Shown here: in pieces, positions 31,023-38,000 of the stretch
How positions within the stretch are numbered: position 1 is the stretch's first letter
Layout: every line of letters starts with the position of its first letter
Translations under genes and position numbers: made by a program
NCBI GenBank assembly: GCA_004553575.1
Contig: SFLA01000013.1
Coordinates: 1-38,000 of the forward strand
Direction of reading: 5' to 3'
Length of the DNA: 38,000 nucleotides
Source of the DNA: Clostridiales bacterium
GTDB taxonomy: Bacteria; Bacillota; Clostridia; Oscillospirales; CAG-382
The notes under the pieces: model-generated
The model's input: only the letters and a program-made list of their open reading frames with translations
Told to the model about the DNA's origin: nothing
Database searches by the model: none

Positions 31023-31396
31023 ACCTGCTTGTGCTGTGCGGCATGGCTCTGCTTACGGTAAGCGCGACCGCGGTTGTAAGACAGCTACGAAGCGAAATTG
31101 CACCCTTCTGCGCCGCCGCCGGCGGGGTGATAATGCTTATATACATAATCGACTGCGCCGCCCCGCTCATAGCCTTCTTTTCGGATCTGAACAGCAGCAC
31201 CGGCGGCTACTTCACCGTTCTCATAAAATCGCTCGGGGTTGCGGTATGCTGTCAGATAACCGCCGACATCTGCCGCGACTGCGGAGAGGGCGCCGCCGCT
31301 TCAAAGGTGGAGCTCGCGGGGAAGATCGGAATACTGCTGCTTACGCTTCCTCTTATAAAGCAGATACTTTCGCTTGCCGGGGAGATGCTGTCGTGA
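31019..31396 (+). CDS. spoIIIAD: Stage III sporulation protein AD
   Basis: 125 residues with about four membrane segments, beginning LLVLCGMALLTVSATAVV and ending KIGILLLTLPLIKQILSLAG. SpoIIIAC-like fold in duplicate. Coupled by ATGA to spoIIIAC and by GTGA to spoIIIAE. Confidence 0.93.
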   Translation: MNLLVLCGMALLTVSATAVVRQLRSEIAPFCAAAGGVIMLIYIIDCAAPLIAFFSDLNSSTGGYFTVLIKSLGVAVCCQITADICRDCGEGAAASKVELAGKIGILLLTLPLIKQILSLAGEMLS

Positions 31397-32454
31397 AAAA
31401 AGTCCTGTGCGTCCTGATAGTACTCTTAGCCGCCGCCGCGGTTCCGGTCAGGTGCTTTGCGGCGGACGAAGCGTCCATTGCGGAGGATATGCTTAAGGCG
31501 GCAGGCGCCGAGGACGCCGATCCTCCGGCCAACCTCACCCTGTATGCAATACAGCTTCTGTTCGGGGCGTTCGGTGACAACGCCGGCGGTGTGCTTAAAA
31601 GCTGTGCTGCCGTGCTCGCGGCGGTGGTCGCGTCAGGGCTTATCGGCAGCTTCAAAAACGTATCGCCCGCTCTTTCTCTCGCCTGCGAATACGTAAGCGT
31701 GCTGTCGCTGTCGGCGGTGACCTTCGGTGTGGTGAAAAGCGTGTTCGACTACGCCTGCACCGCCATACAGCGTTTTGCGGAATACCAGCTTTCAATGATA
31801 CCGGTAACATCCGCGCTGTATGTTTTCGGCGGGAGCGGCACCGCCGCGGCGTCCTCGGCCGCGTCCGGTTCAATGTTTTACACCGTGATAACCGTTATTT
31901 CCGGCACGGTGCTGACCCCTCTGCTCGGAATATCCCTGGTGCTGTCGCTTGCCGCCGCGCTGCCGGGGAGCGCTAACCTTCAATCGGTATGCGGAGCCGT
32001 GAAGAACACCGCGGCAACGTTTACGGCGTTTGTATTTTCCATGCTCGCATTCTCACTGTCGGTTCAGACGGTTATTGCTTCGGCCGCGGACAGCTACGCC
32101 GCACGGACGGTAAGATTCGCTTCGGGAGTGTTTATACCCGTTATCGGCAGTATGATAGGCGACGCGGCGCGCACGGTGATTTCCGCCGCCGGTACCGCAA
32201 AAGCGGCGGTCGGCGGAATCGGTATAGCGGCGATGATGTCAGTGCTGCTGCCTCCTATAGCCGTGGTGGCTGCATATAAGCTCGGGCTGCTGTTTGCCGC
32301 CGTATGCGCACGGGTGCTCGGGTGTGAACGCGAATCGAAATACCTTTACGACGTTAACGGCATACTCAGCGTCCTGCTGGCGGTTGTTATCGGCACGGCG
32401 ACTGTGTTTATCCTTTCGATGGCGGTATTCATCAAGACGGGGGCTTCGATATGA
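31393..32454 (+). CDS. spoIIIAE: Stage III sporulation protein AE
   Basis: 353 residues starting at GTG 31393, which overlaps the spoIIIAD stop (GTGA). Signal peptide (KKVLCVLIVLLAAAAVPVRC, then FAADEAS) and about eight membrane segments: AVLAAVVASGLIGSFK, AYKLGLLFAAVCARVLGCER and SVLLAVVIGTATVFILSMAV among them. It is the large membrane component of the SpoIIIA channel. The frame is open upstream in spoIIIAD, but those residues are not part of this family. Confidence 0.93.
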   Translation: MKKVLCVLIVLLAAAAVPVRCFAADEASIAEDMLKAAGAEDADPPANLTLYAIQLLFGAFGDNAGGVLKSCAAVLAAVVASGLIGSFKNVSPALSLACEYVSVLSLSAVTFGVVKSVFDYACTAIQRFAEYQLSMIPVTSALYVFGGSGTAAASSAASGSMFYTVITVISGTVLTPLLGISLVLSLAAALPGSANLQSVCGAVKNTAATFTAFVFSMLAFSLSVQTVIASAADSYAARTVRFASGVFIPVIGSMIGDAARTVISAAGTAKAAVGGIGIAAMMSVLLPPIAVVAAYKLGLLFAAVCARVLGCERESKYLYDVNGILSVLLAVVIGTATVFILSMAVFIKTGASI

Positions 32455-32912
32455 GAGAATGGTTTTTCGTTCTGTTGTGCGCTTCGCTTACCGGCGGTAT
32501 CGCCGCGGTAATATCCGGCGGCGGCAACCTTGAAAAGTACGTTCGGTTTGCCGGCGCCGCAGTCTGTCTGCTTATAATGGTTATTCCTCTTAAGAACGTC
32601 GCCGCAGTCTTTACGGCCCGAACCGCCGATGTATTTGACGGCGGTATATCCGCCTACGACTGCTCCGCCGCGAACTCTGCGATAAAAGCGGCAGCCGAAA
32701 GCGACGTTAAGGAATACGTAAACTCGCTTGTATATGCGGAAACAGGAATAATGTGCACGGATATACGCATAGAAATAAGCGTGACCGGCGAAAGCGTTAC
32801 GGTGGAAAGCATTACAGCCTTCGTGCCGGACGAATATATTCCGGCTGCCGGGAAAGCGCTGGACGGAATAGCGGAGGTGGTATCGGACGGAAATAAAGGA
32901 AACGGCGGGTAA
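32451..32912 (+). CDS. spoIIIAF: Stage III sporulation protein AF
   Basis: 153 residues. Two N-terminal membrane segments (FFVLLCASLTGGIAAVIS and YVRFAGAAVCLLIMVIPL) and a soluble ring-building-like C-terminal domain (EKVN-type pattern in MCTDIRIEISVTGESVTVES). Coupled to spoIIIAE by ATGA. The end overlaps the beginning of the spoIIIAG reading frame. Confidence 0.9.
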   Translation: MREWFFVLLCASLTGGIAAVISGGGNLEKYVRFAGAAVCLLIMVIPLKNVAAVFTARTADVFDGGISAYDCSAANSAIKAAAESDVKEYVNSLVYAETGIMCTDIRIEISVTGESVTVESITAFVPDEYIPAAGKALDGIAEVVSDGNKGNGG

Positions 32913-33378
32913 GCTGTTCAGGATTAAAGGGATATGGCTGTTCTTTCTTGCGGTGACTGCGGGGGCGGTGCTGCTGCTTTGGCCCACCGAGAAAGCCGCA
33001 GAGCAGTCGGCCCCTTCCGTCGAGGAATACCGCAGTATGCTTGAAAAGCAAACCGAGGAGCTTATTGCAGGTCTTGACGGCATCAAGGATTGCAAGGTGC
33101 TGATTACGCTCGAAAGCGGATACGAATATCTGTACGCATCGGATCAGACGCTCGTAAAGACGTATTCCGAAAACGGAACTCTGCTCGGCAGCACCGCAAC
33201 CAAGGAATATTTTTCGGATTCGGGAGGCGGCGCCGCGGTCATTACCGAATCGATGCCCGTAATAAGCGGAATAGCGGTAGTTGCGAAGGGAGCCGGCGCC
33301 GATCTGAGATACAGAATAATTGAGCTGCTTCAGGCGGCTTACGGACTCCCGGGGAACAGGATTTCGGTTCAGTCATAA
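32893..33378 (+). CDS. spoIIIAG: Stage III sporulation protein AG, without a standard start codon
   Basis: The frame reads KETAGKLFRIKGIWLFFLAV and on to VLLLWPTEKAAEQ, then EEYRSMLEKQTEELIAGLDG, KVLITLESGYEYLYA and a C-terminal RYRIIELLQAAYGLPGNRIS, clearly SpoIIIAG, which forms the large ring of the intercellular channel. There is no ATG, GTG or TTG between the stop at 32869-32871 and the GTG at 32953, and that GTG lies in the middle of the membrane segment. The start given (32893) is an ATA that could be a mutated ATG; CTG 32914 and ATT 32923 are other possibilities. Annotated here by homology, not by a start signal. Confidence 0.75.
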   Translation: MKETAGKLFRIKGIWLFFLAVTAGAVLLLWPTEKAAEQSAPSVEEYRSMLEKQTEELIAGLDGIKDCKVLITLESGYEYLYASDQTLVKTYSENGTLLGSTATKEYFSDSGGGAAVITESMPVISGIAVVAKGAGADLRYRIIELLQAAYGLPGNRISVQS

Positions 33379-33402
33379 ACAATTAACATACGGAGGCAAC
33401 CC

Positions 33403-34017
33403 ATGAAAGAAAACAATATTTTTAAAAAGATCAGAGACCGGGATTGGAAGAAGCTGCTTACGGCAAAAAACTTTATAATCGTAGGCTGTATGCTGCTGAT
33501 AGGCGCGGCGGTGCTTATATCGTCGCTCGTTGCGGCAGGCAACGGAACGGAAGCTGCAATGGGTGAAGAATCGACAAAGATACTCGGAAACACTGTTTTG
33601 GCGGGCGGAACGGTTAACAACACGCCGGACAATACCTCCGAGCCGGTAAGCGACACCGGCACGAAAGCCGACAATTTCTTTGCCGAAGCCATGATAAACC
33701 GGGAAAAAACCCGCGGCGAATCAATGGAAGTACTTAACGAGGTTGCCAACAACCCCGACGCGCTCCCGGACGCCAAAGAAAACGCGCTTTCCTCGATAGC
33801 GGGTATTGTCGCCGATATGAATTCCGAGGTTAATATCGAAACCCTGGTTAAAGCCAAGGGGTTTGAGGAATGCGTTGCGATAGTATCCGGCGCAAGCTGT
33901 ACGGTTATTGTAAAGACCGACGGTCTGGACGCGGCACAGACCGCACAGATACTCGAAATCGTCTGCGAGCAGAGCAGCGCCACACCCGACACCACAAAAA
34001 TAATACAGAAATCCTGA
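33403..34017 (+). CDS. spoIIIAH: Stage III sporulation protein AH
   Basis: 204 residues. Cytosolic start, one membrane segment (NFIIVGCMLLIGAAVLISSL, residues 23-42), a Gly/Thr/Asn linker, then the ring-building domain (FFAEAMINREKTRGESMEVL, VNIETLVKAKGFEECVAIVS, VIVKTDGLDAAQTAQILEIV). SpoIIIAH binds SpoIIQ across the septum. ATG 33403 has ACGGAGGC upstream. Last gene of the spoIIIA operon. Confidence 0.93.
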   Translation: MKENNIFKKIRDRDWKKLLTAKNFIIVGCMLLIGAAVLISSLVAAGNGTEAAMGEESTKILGNTVLAGGTVNNTPDNTSEPVSDTGTKADNFFAEAMINREKTRGESMEVLNEVANNPDALPDAKENALSSIAGIVADMNSEVNIETLVKAKGFEECVAIVSGASCTVIVKTDGLDAAQTAQILEIVCEQSSATPDTTKIIQKS

Positions 34018-34041
34018 CATTGTATCCTCCCGGGGATATAC

Positions 34042-34080
34042 GGAAGCGGCGTAAGCGCGGTATATGCGCCCGCCGCTTCC
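34042..34080. repeat. Inverted repeat downstream of spoIIIAH
   Basis: GGAAGCGGCG (34042-34051) and CGCCGCTTCC (34071-34080) form a 10-bp perfect stem, with a smaller GCGC/GCGC helix inside. There is no T-run on either side, so it is not a standard terminator; it may stabilise the 3' end of the spoIIIA mRNA. Confidence 0.45.
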
Positions 34081-34097
34081 GCGCATACGGGAAAGGA

Positions 34098-34132
34098 AAA
34101 ACAAACGACCGCGGGCACACTGCCCACGGTCG
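34098..34132 (-). terminator. Terminator of the small dockerin gene
   Basis: CGACCGCGGGCA (34106-34117)/TGCCCACGGTCG (34121-34132), 11 of 12 pairs, followed on the minus strand by TTTGTTTTTCC. It lies 74 nt past the stop of the gene at 34207. Confidence 0.65.
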
Positions 34133-34206
34133 GGTAAGAGGATTATTCGGGAGCAACCGCCGGAATACTGCAAAGCGTTTTCCGGCGATTTCGTAATACG
34201 CTGCGC

Positions 34207-34791
34207 TCAGTCGCCATTAACGAGAATTCTTCTGAGAAGCAGATAATCGCTTGCATCGATTCTGCGGTCATTGTTGACGTCCGCAGCCAGCTTCCGGTCG
34301 TGCGTAAGCTCATAAGTATTTGTAAGATACCGCCTGAGCATAAGATAGTCCACCGGCTCCAATATACCGTTGCGGTTGACGTCGCCGGGCTCATGGTCCG
34401 GCTCCGGAATCTTCGGCAGATTGTCGAATTCAACGGATATCACCGTCTCACAGCTCAGCAAAGCGATCAGCTCATCGCGGAATTCATCCTCGAACAGCTC
34501 GGTAACGGCAAGCATCCAGTTACCGTTCGTATCGTTTCCGAGCACTTTTGCGGGATACGGCAGATTCATATCGTCGATAACGGAAAGCATTTCATCGGCG
34601 CTCCCGATATCGTCGGCCGTGATACTCAGAGTCACCACCAGATCCCAGCGATCACCTCTTTCCGCCAGCATGCGGTCTGCGGTTTCTTCTGCTTCGGACG
34701 ATACGTCACCGTTTGCGGCACACACCGACGCGGAAAACGCGGCGATAAGCATAAAAACGGTGAGAATACAGGAAATCAGCTTTTTCATCAT
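34207..34791 (-). CDS. Small secreted protein with type I dockerin
   Basis: 194 residues. Signal peptide (MKKLISCILTVFMLIAAFSA, cleavage near VCAANG), an acidic domain of about 100 residues that I do not recognise (RWDLVVTLSITADDIGSADE, ETVISVEFDNLPKI), then a type I dockerin with two calcium loops: GDVNRNGILEPVDYLMLRR and DVNNDRRIDASDYLLLRR. The domain pattern 'dlvVtls..aDdi..ademl.viddmn' resembles a small protein-protein or inhibitor-like fold, but this is speculative. Two adjacent ATGs (34791 and 34788) both suit the GGAGGGG site. It converges on the spoIIIA operon. Confidence 0.8.
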   Translation of the reverse strand: MMKKLISCILTVFMLIAAFSASVCAANGDVSSEAEETADRMLAERGDRWDLVVTLSITADDIGSADEMLSVIDDMNLPYPAKVLGNDTNGNWMLAVTELFEDEFRDELIALLSCETVISVEFDNLPKIPEPDHEPGDVNRNGILEPVDYLMLRRYLTNTYELTHDRKLAADVNNDRRIDASDYLLLRRILVNGD

Positions 34792-34855
34792 AAAACCCCT
34801 CCGTTAATTATCAAACAGATAAAGCTTTCATAGATGTATGTATTCTACTAAACTT

Positions 34856-34864
34856 TTTGTCGGA
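34856..34864 (+). promoter_or_regulatory. Isolated Spo0A-box-like site
   Basis: TTTGTCGGA, part of a 13-nt stretch CTTTTTGTCGGAT that also occurs at 5426-5438. It is followed by the palindrome GATTTAAATC. It lies between the divergent dockerin gene and the GH73 gene. Function is an inference. Confidence 0.25.
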
Positions 34865-34976
34865 TTTAAATCGGCGTTTTTAACAGCGTTTCGATTCCGT
34901 TTTTCAGCATTTCGCCGGTAAGCGCTCAGCAAGTCAAAAGCCGCCGTGCCAAAAACGCATATTTCGACGGGTTTAC

Positions 34977-35005
34977 TTGACATTCCGTCCCCGAGCCTGT
35001 ATAAT
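34977..35005 (+). promoter_or_regulatory. Perfect consensus sigma-A promoter of the GH73 gene
   Basis: TTGACA (34977-34982), 17-nt spacer, TATAAT (35000-35005), exact consensus in both hexamers. The ATG at 35049 is 43 nt downstream, with GGAG 7 nt before it. Confidence 0.85.
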
Positions 35006-35048
35006 ATGTATAAGATGATTCCGACACTGTACATATCCGGAGACCGCC

Positions 35049-38000
35049 ATGCCCCGCAAACCGATTATACGTTCAATAAGTCTTTTTCTCTGCCTGCTGC
35101 TCGTTTTTTCCGTCGCGCAGGCAGGGCTGACCATGCTCGTGTCCGCGCTTACGCCGGCGGAGCAGGCGCTTCCGGAGGCAAAGCGGGAATATATTGCAGA
35201 TATCGGTGAATATGCATCCGCTGACATGCAGTCAAGCGGTATACTCGCCTCGCTCACGGTCACTCAGGCGATTATCGAGGCAGGTTGGGGCAATTCGACC
35301 ATGGCGCGGCTCGCCAACAATCTGTTCGGAATGAAGGCGAGCTCCTCGTGGACGGGAATGGTATACGATTCGAACGAGGGAGTCGTGTACGCTTCGTACG
35401 GCGATTACATTGCCGCCAAGGGCAGCGATTACGCTTCGACATATTCGCAGAAGCTGTGGCGCGCCTATTCCACACGTGCGGAATCGCTTGCAGATCACAG
35501 CCGTCTGCTCGCAAGCGCAAAGCGCTACCAGAATCTTGTCGGCGAATACGATTACGTCGCGGCGGCGTGGAATATTATCGAGGACGGCTATGCCTCCGAT
35601 ATGGAATACTGCCGCAGCATGATAAACGCAATAGAGATATACGGTCTGAGCCGGTTCGACGTTATCGAATATCCGGAGGACGAGGTTGTTATAACCTGCA
35701 AGAGCAGAGCGTATATCCCGATAGGCGAAAGCTATACCCTGCCCGTTACGGTTATTCAGCCCTTCGGACAGGAGGATGAAATAACCTTCGAGAGCTCCGA
35801 CGAATCCGTGCTTTCGGTCGATGAAAACGGCGTTATCACCGCGCACCAGTACGGCGAAGCGCTTATAACCGCCTACAGTTCGACAGGCTGGCACGCCTGC
35901 TGCTATGCCGTCGGCTACGACCCGAACACCTTCTACCGCACATATATCTGCAGCGGATCCGTTGATTTCTACGCCGAGCCGGACAAAGCGTCCGATTATT
36001 ACGGATACCTTATGAACGGAACACGGGTAGTCACTATCGGCGATAAGTTCACCGGCGAGGACGGGAACGAATGGATGATGATCCGCGCAAAGGGAATAAC
36101 CGCATCCGCAGTAACCATACATACCGGATATGTGCTTGCATCAAAGTTGAATTACTCGTCTGAAGTAAGCTATGAATCGCCATACGAGTGCGTTTCAGTA
36201 ACCGTCGACCGGTCCGAGCTTACGCTGGAGGCGTATAAAACCGCGGATCTTACAGCGGATCTAAAATCGGAGCAACGTACGGTCGGTGATAAGACATATG
36301 ACTACCCGACAAACATGAACCTTCGCTGGATATCGTCGGATCCGTCGGTCGCAACCGTAAGCAACGGATCGGTGCGCGGCGTGTCCGAGGGCGTCTGCAC
36401 GGTTTACGCGGTTTCACCCGACGGAGCTTACGCCTCCTGCGAGGTTACGGTAACACCCGGGGTTTATGTCGCAGTCGAATCGGTTGAGCTGAGCACCTGC
36501 GACATAACGATAAACCTCGGCGAAACGGGAACGGTCACCGCGACCGTGCTTCCCGCCGATTCGACCGAAACAAAGGTTAAATGGAGCTCATCCGACAACA
36601 CTGTCGCAAAAGTGGTCAACGGTACTATAACCGCAGTCGGAACCGGAACCTGCACGGTAACCGCAAGCTGCGGAGGTGTATCTGCCGATTGCACCGTGAA
36701 TGTCGTTAACTGGATTTATGACGGCATTAAATACAGTGCCTCAATTACCGCCGACAGTGTTCGTCTGCGCGAAGGTCCGTCGACCTCGTACGGTATTATC
36801 GGCCAGATGAATACCGGAGATCAGCTTACCGTATACGGCGACGCCGAAAACGGATGGTACTATGTTAAGGTCCTTTCCGGCAAGCTCGCCGGCGAGGAAG
36901 GATATGTTTTCGGCGAGTATATTTCTATAAGCGGAGAATATGTCGAAAGTCTCGTGTTCAAAACGGCGGATTCCGTAATTAACAAGGGCGAATCCCTTAC
37001 CCTGCTGTGGACGGTAAACCCATCCGGAAGCACGGTCACCTTTGAATCGTCCGATCCCTCCGTCGCGTCCGTCGCCTCCGACGGAACCGTCACTGCCGTA
37101 TCCGCAGGTACTGCGGTGATTTCAATCCGTTCCGGAAGCCTGAGCGACACGGTTAATATAACCGTCACGGACAACGCGTATTCGGGAACGAAATACCGCG
37201 CCGAGGTGAACACCGGCACCAGCAACCTCAATATAAGATCCGGCCCCGGAACAAAGTATGATTCCCTGGGCAAGATTGCAAACGGCACGGTTATTATTGT
37301 ATTCGGCAGCCCCGTAAGCGGCGACGGATTGAACTGGTACGCCGCAAACGCGCTTACTGTATCCGGCGAATATGTCAGCGGCTACGTCTGCGCCGATTAT
37401 CTTACCCTTCTCGGGCCGGCGGTCGATTCGCTTTCGCTTATTACCGATCACGCTTCGATCCCTGTCGGAGACACATTTGTCCTGACCTATAACGTAAGTC
37501 CCGAGAATGCCGCGGTGAGCTTTTCGTCCTCGAATCCCGAGGTCGCAACGGTATCGGATTCCGGAGTTATTACGGCGCATTCCGAGGGTACGGCGGAGAT
37601 TACCGTTACGGCGGGCGGTCTTTCTGATGTTTTTACTGCAGTAGTTATTCCTTCCGAATACAAACCCGAAAAGCCGTCTGAGCTTCTTACCGACGGAACG
37701 ATTACGGTAAGTCCCTCAGGGCGGATACTCGGTCTGACCGAAAACACTTCGCGTGCGGATTTCGAATCCAAGTTCCTTAACGACAGGGATACCCTGGTAT
37801 TCGGTTACCCGGGAAGCCTTGTCGGCACCGGCGCGACCGTAACCCTTACCGACCCCGACACCGGCGAAGCGCTTGTTACCGCCTGCGTGGTGCTTCCGGG
37901 CGACTGCGACGGAAACGGAACGGTGAACGCGACCGATTATCTTATAATAAAACGGATGGTGCTCGGTACCTATGAAGCCTCGGAGCTTCAGATGCAGGCC
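35049..38000 (+). CDS. Secreted GH73 cell-wall hydrolase with Big2, SH3 and dockerin domains (partial)
   Basis: 984 codons, open to the right edge. Signal peptide (SLFLCLLLVFSVAQAG, cleavage near residue 33), then an N-acetylglucosaminidase (GH73) domain at about 40-200 with the catalytic region TQAIIEAGWGNS (Glu77) and LANNLFGMKA. After it come alternating Big2 immunoglobulin-like and bacterial SH3 domains: Big2 (210-280), SH3 (295-365), two Big2 (380-555), SH3 (563-630), Big2 (632-710), SH3 (715-795), Big2 (800-870). Near the edge a type I dockerin begins (GDCDGNGTVNATDYLIIKRM, from about residue 951); its second repeat is outside the window. It probably cuts peptidoglycan and is docked to a cohesin partner or held on the wall by SH3 domains. 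Very strong promoter upstream. Confidence 0.9.
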   Translation, partial: MPRKPIIRSISLFLCLLLVFSVAQAGLTMLVSALTPAEQALPEAKREYIADIGEYASADMQSSGILASLTVTQAIIEAGWGNSTMARLANNLFGMKASSSWTGMVYDSNEGVVYASYGDYIAAKGSDYASTYSQKLWRAYSTRAESLADHSRLLASAKRYQNLVGEYDYVAAAWNIIEDGYASDMEYCRSMINAIEIYGLSRFDVIEYPEDEVVITCKSRAYIPIGESYTLPVTVIQPFGQEDEITFESSDESVLSVDENGVITAHQYGEALITAYSSTGWHACCYAVGYDPNTFYRTYICSGSVDFYAEPDKASDYYGYLMNGTRVVTIGDKFTGEDGNEWMMIRAKGITASAVTIHTGYVLASKLNYSSEVSYESPYECVSVTVDRSELTLEAYKTADLTADLKSEQRTVGDKTYDYPTNMNLRWISSDPSVATVSNGSVRGVSEGVCTVYAVSPDGAYASCEVTVTPGVYVAVESVELSTCDITINLGETGTVTATVLPADSTETKVKWSSSDNTVAKVVNGTITAVGTGTCTVTASCGGVSADCTVNVVNWIYDGIKYSASITADSVRLREGPSTSYGIIGQMNTGDQLTVYGDAENGWYYVKVLSGKLAGEEGYVFGEYISISGEYVESLVFKTADSVINKGESLTLLWTVNPSGSTVTFESSDPSVASVASDGTVTAVSAGTAVISIRSGSLSDTVNITVTDNAYSGTKYRAEVNTGTSNLNIRSGPGTKYDSLGKIANGTVIIVFGSPVSGDGLNWYAANALTVSGEYVSGYVCADYLTLLGPAVDSLSLITDHASIPVGDTFVLTYNVSPENAAVSFSSSNPEVATVSDSGVITAHSEGTAEITVTAGGLSDVFTAVVIPSEYKPEKPSELLTDGTITVSPSGRILGLTENTSRADFESKFLNDRDTLVFGYPGSLVGTGATVTLTDPDTGEALVTACVVLPGDCDGNGTVNATDYLIIKRMVLGTYEASELQMQA

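Noticed and set aside
31006..31392. Extended N-terminus for spoIIIAE
   Set aside because: The extension overlaps spoIIIAD entirely in another frame and is highly basic; the GTG at 31393 gives a proper signal peptide and a GTGA overlap.
35232..36122. Minus-strand open frame opposite the GH73 domain
   Set aside because: The plus strand encodes a signal peptide, catalytic GH73 motif and repeats in one continuous frame; the antisense frame has no features.
36179..37660. Repeated Big2/SH3 segments as a possible DNA repeat array or recombination hotspot
   Set aside because: The repeats are similar only at the protein level; by eye the nucleotide copies are diverged, so there is no evidence of recent duplication.
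1..38000. CRISPR arrays, tRNA or rRNA genes, insertion sequences
   Set aside because: I looked for regularly spaced repeats, T-loop and acceptor-stem patterns and transposase-like frames and saw none. A short or degenerate tRNA could be missed without a covariance search.

Overview
The window looks like the chromosome of an endospore-forming, low-oxygen Firmicute of the class Clostridia, probably an Oscillospirales/Ruminococcaceae-type gut bacterium. The evidence is a complete run of spoIIIAA-AH genes, HPr kinase (PTS carbon control), a large Bacillus-type SRP RNA directly upstream of dnaX, and three secreted proteins with type I dockerin repeats. Ribosome sites are strong GGAGG types, many genes overlap by ATGA, and several promoters are near-consensus sigma-A with 17-nt spacers. 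The genus is not determinable from the sequence alone.

Layout. 1-1524 (minus): secreted DUF4855 protein running off the left edge. 1635-5387 (plus): lipid kinase, lepA, hemW. 5598-6038 (plus): GtrA-family membrane protein. 6115-15003 (plus): a compact phage-derived cassette (small and large terminase, portal, scaffold, coat, head protein, connector, nozzle-like protein, coiled-coil internal-type protein, holin, small membrane protein), with no recognisable integrase, repressor, replication gene, tape measure, receptor-binding protein or endolysin. 15090-20503 (minus): engB, lon, glcK, hprK and a DUF2812 protein in one tight operon. 20616-23456 (plus): SRP RNA, dnaX, ybaB, recR. 23545-24510 (minus): DUF4434 protein. 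24642-26736 (plus): dockerin-bearing SGNH hydrolase and pepT. 26812-27936 (minus): secreted polymer-forming (bactofilin-like) membrane protein. 28047-29487 (plus): broken SpoVB/MurJ-type flippase gene. 29459-34017 (plus): spoIIIAA-AH. 34207-34791 (minus): small dockerin protein. 35049-38000 (plus): large GH73/Big2/SH3/dockerin protein running off the right edge.

Most interesting is the 9-kb short-tailed-phage-like head/packaging/neck cassette between housekeeping genes. Every gene is intact and tightly coupled, yet everything needed for an autonomous phage life is missing. A 13-bp exact direct repeat flanks it, one copy inside the 3' end of engB. Its first gene, terS, carries two intrinsic-terminator-shaped hairpins inside its coding sequence and is joined to gtrA by a 27-codon micro-ORF through two ATGA overlaps. 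The promoter ahead of gtrA has two convergent Spo0A-box-like sites. This makes a domesticated, host-regulated particle such as a gene-transfer-agent-like element a testable hypothesis; a decayed prophage is the main alternative.

The sporulation block has two apparent lesions: a frameshift with a missing segment in the SpoVB-like gene, and no ATG/GTG/TTG start ahead of the membrane segment of spoIIIAG.
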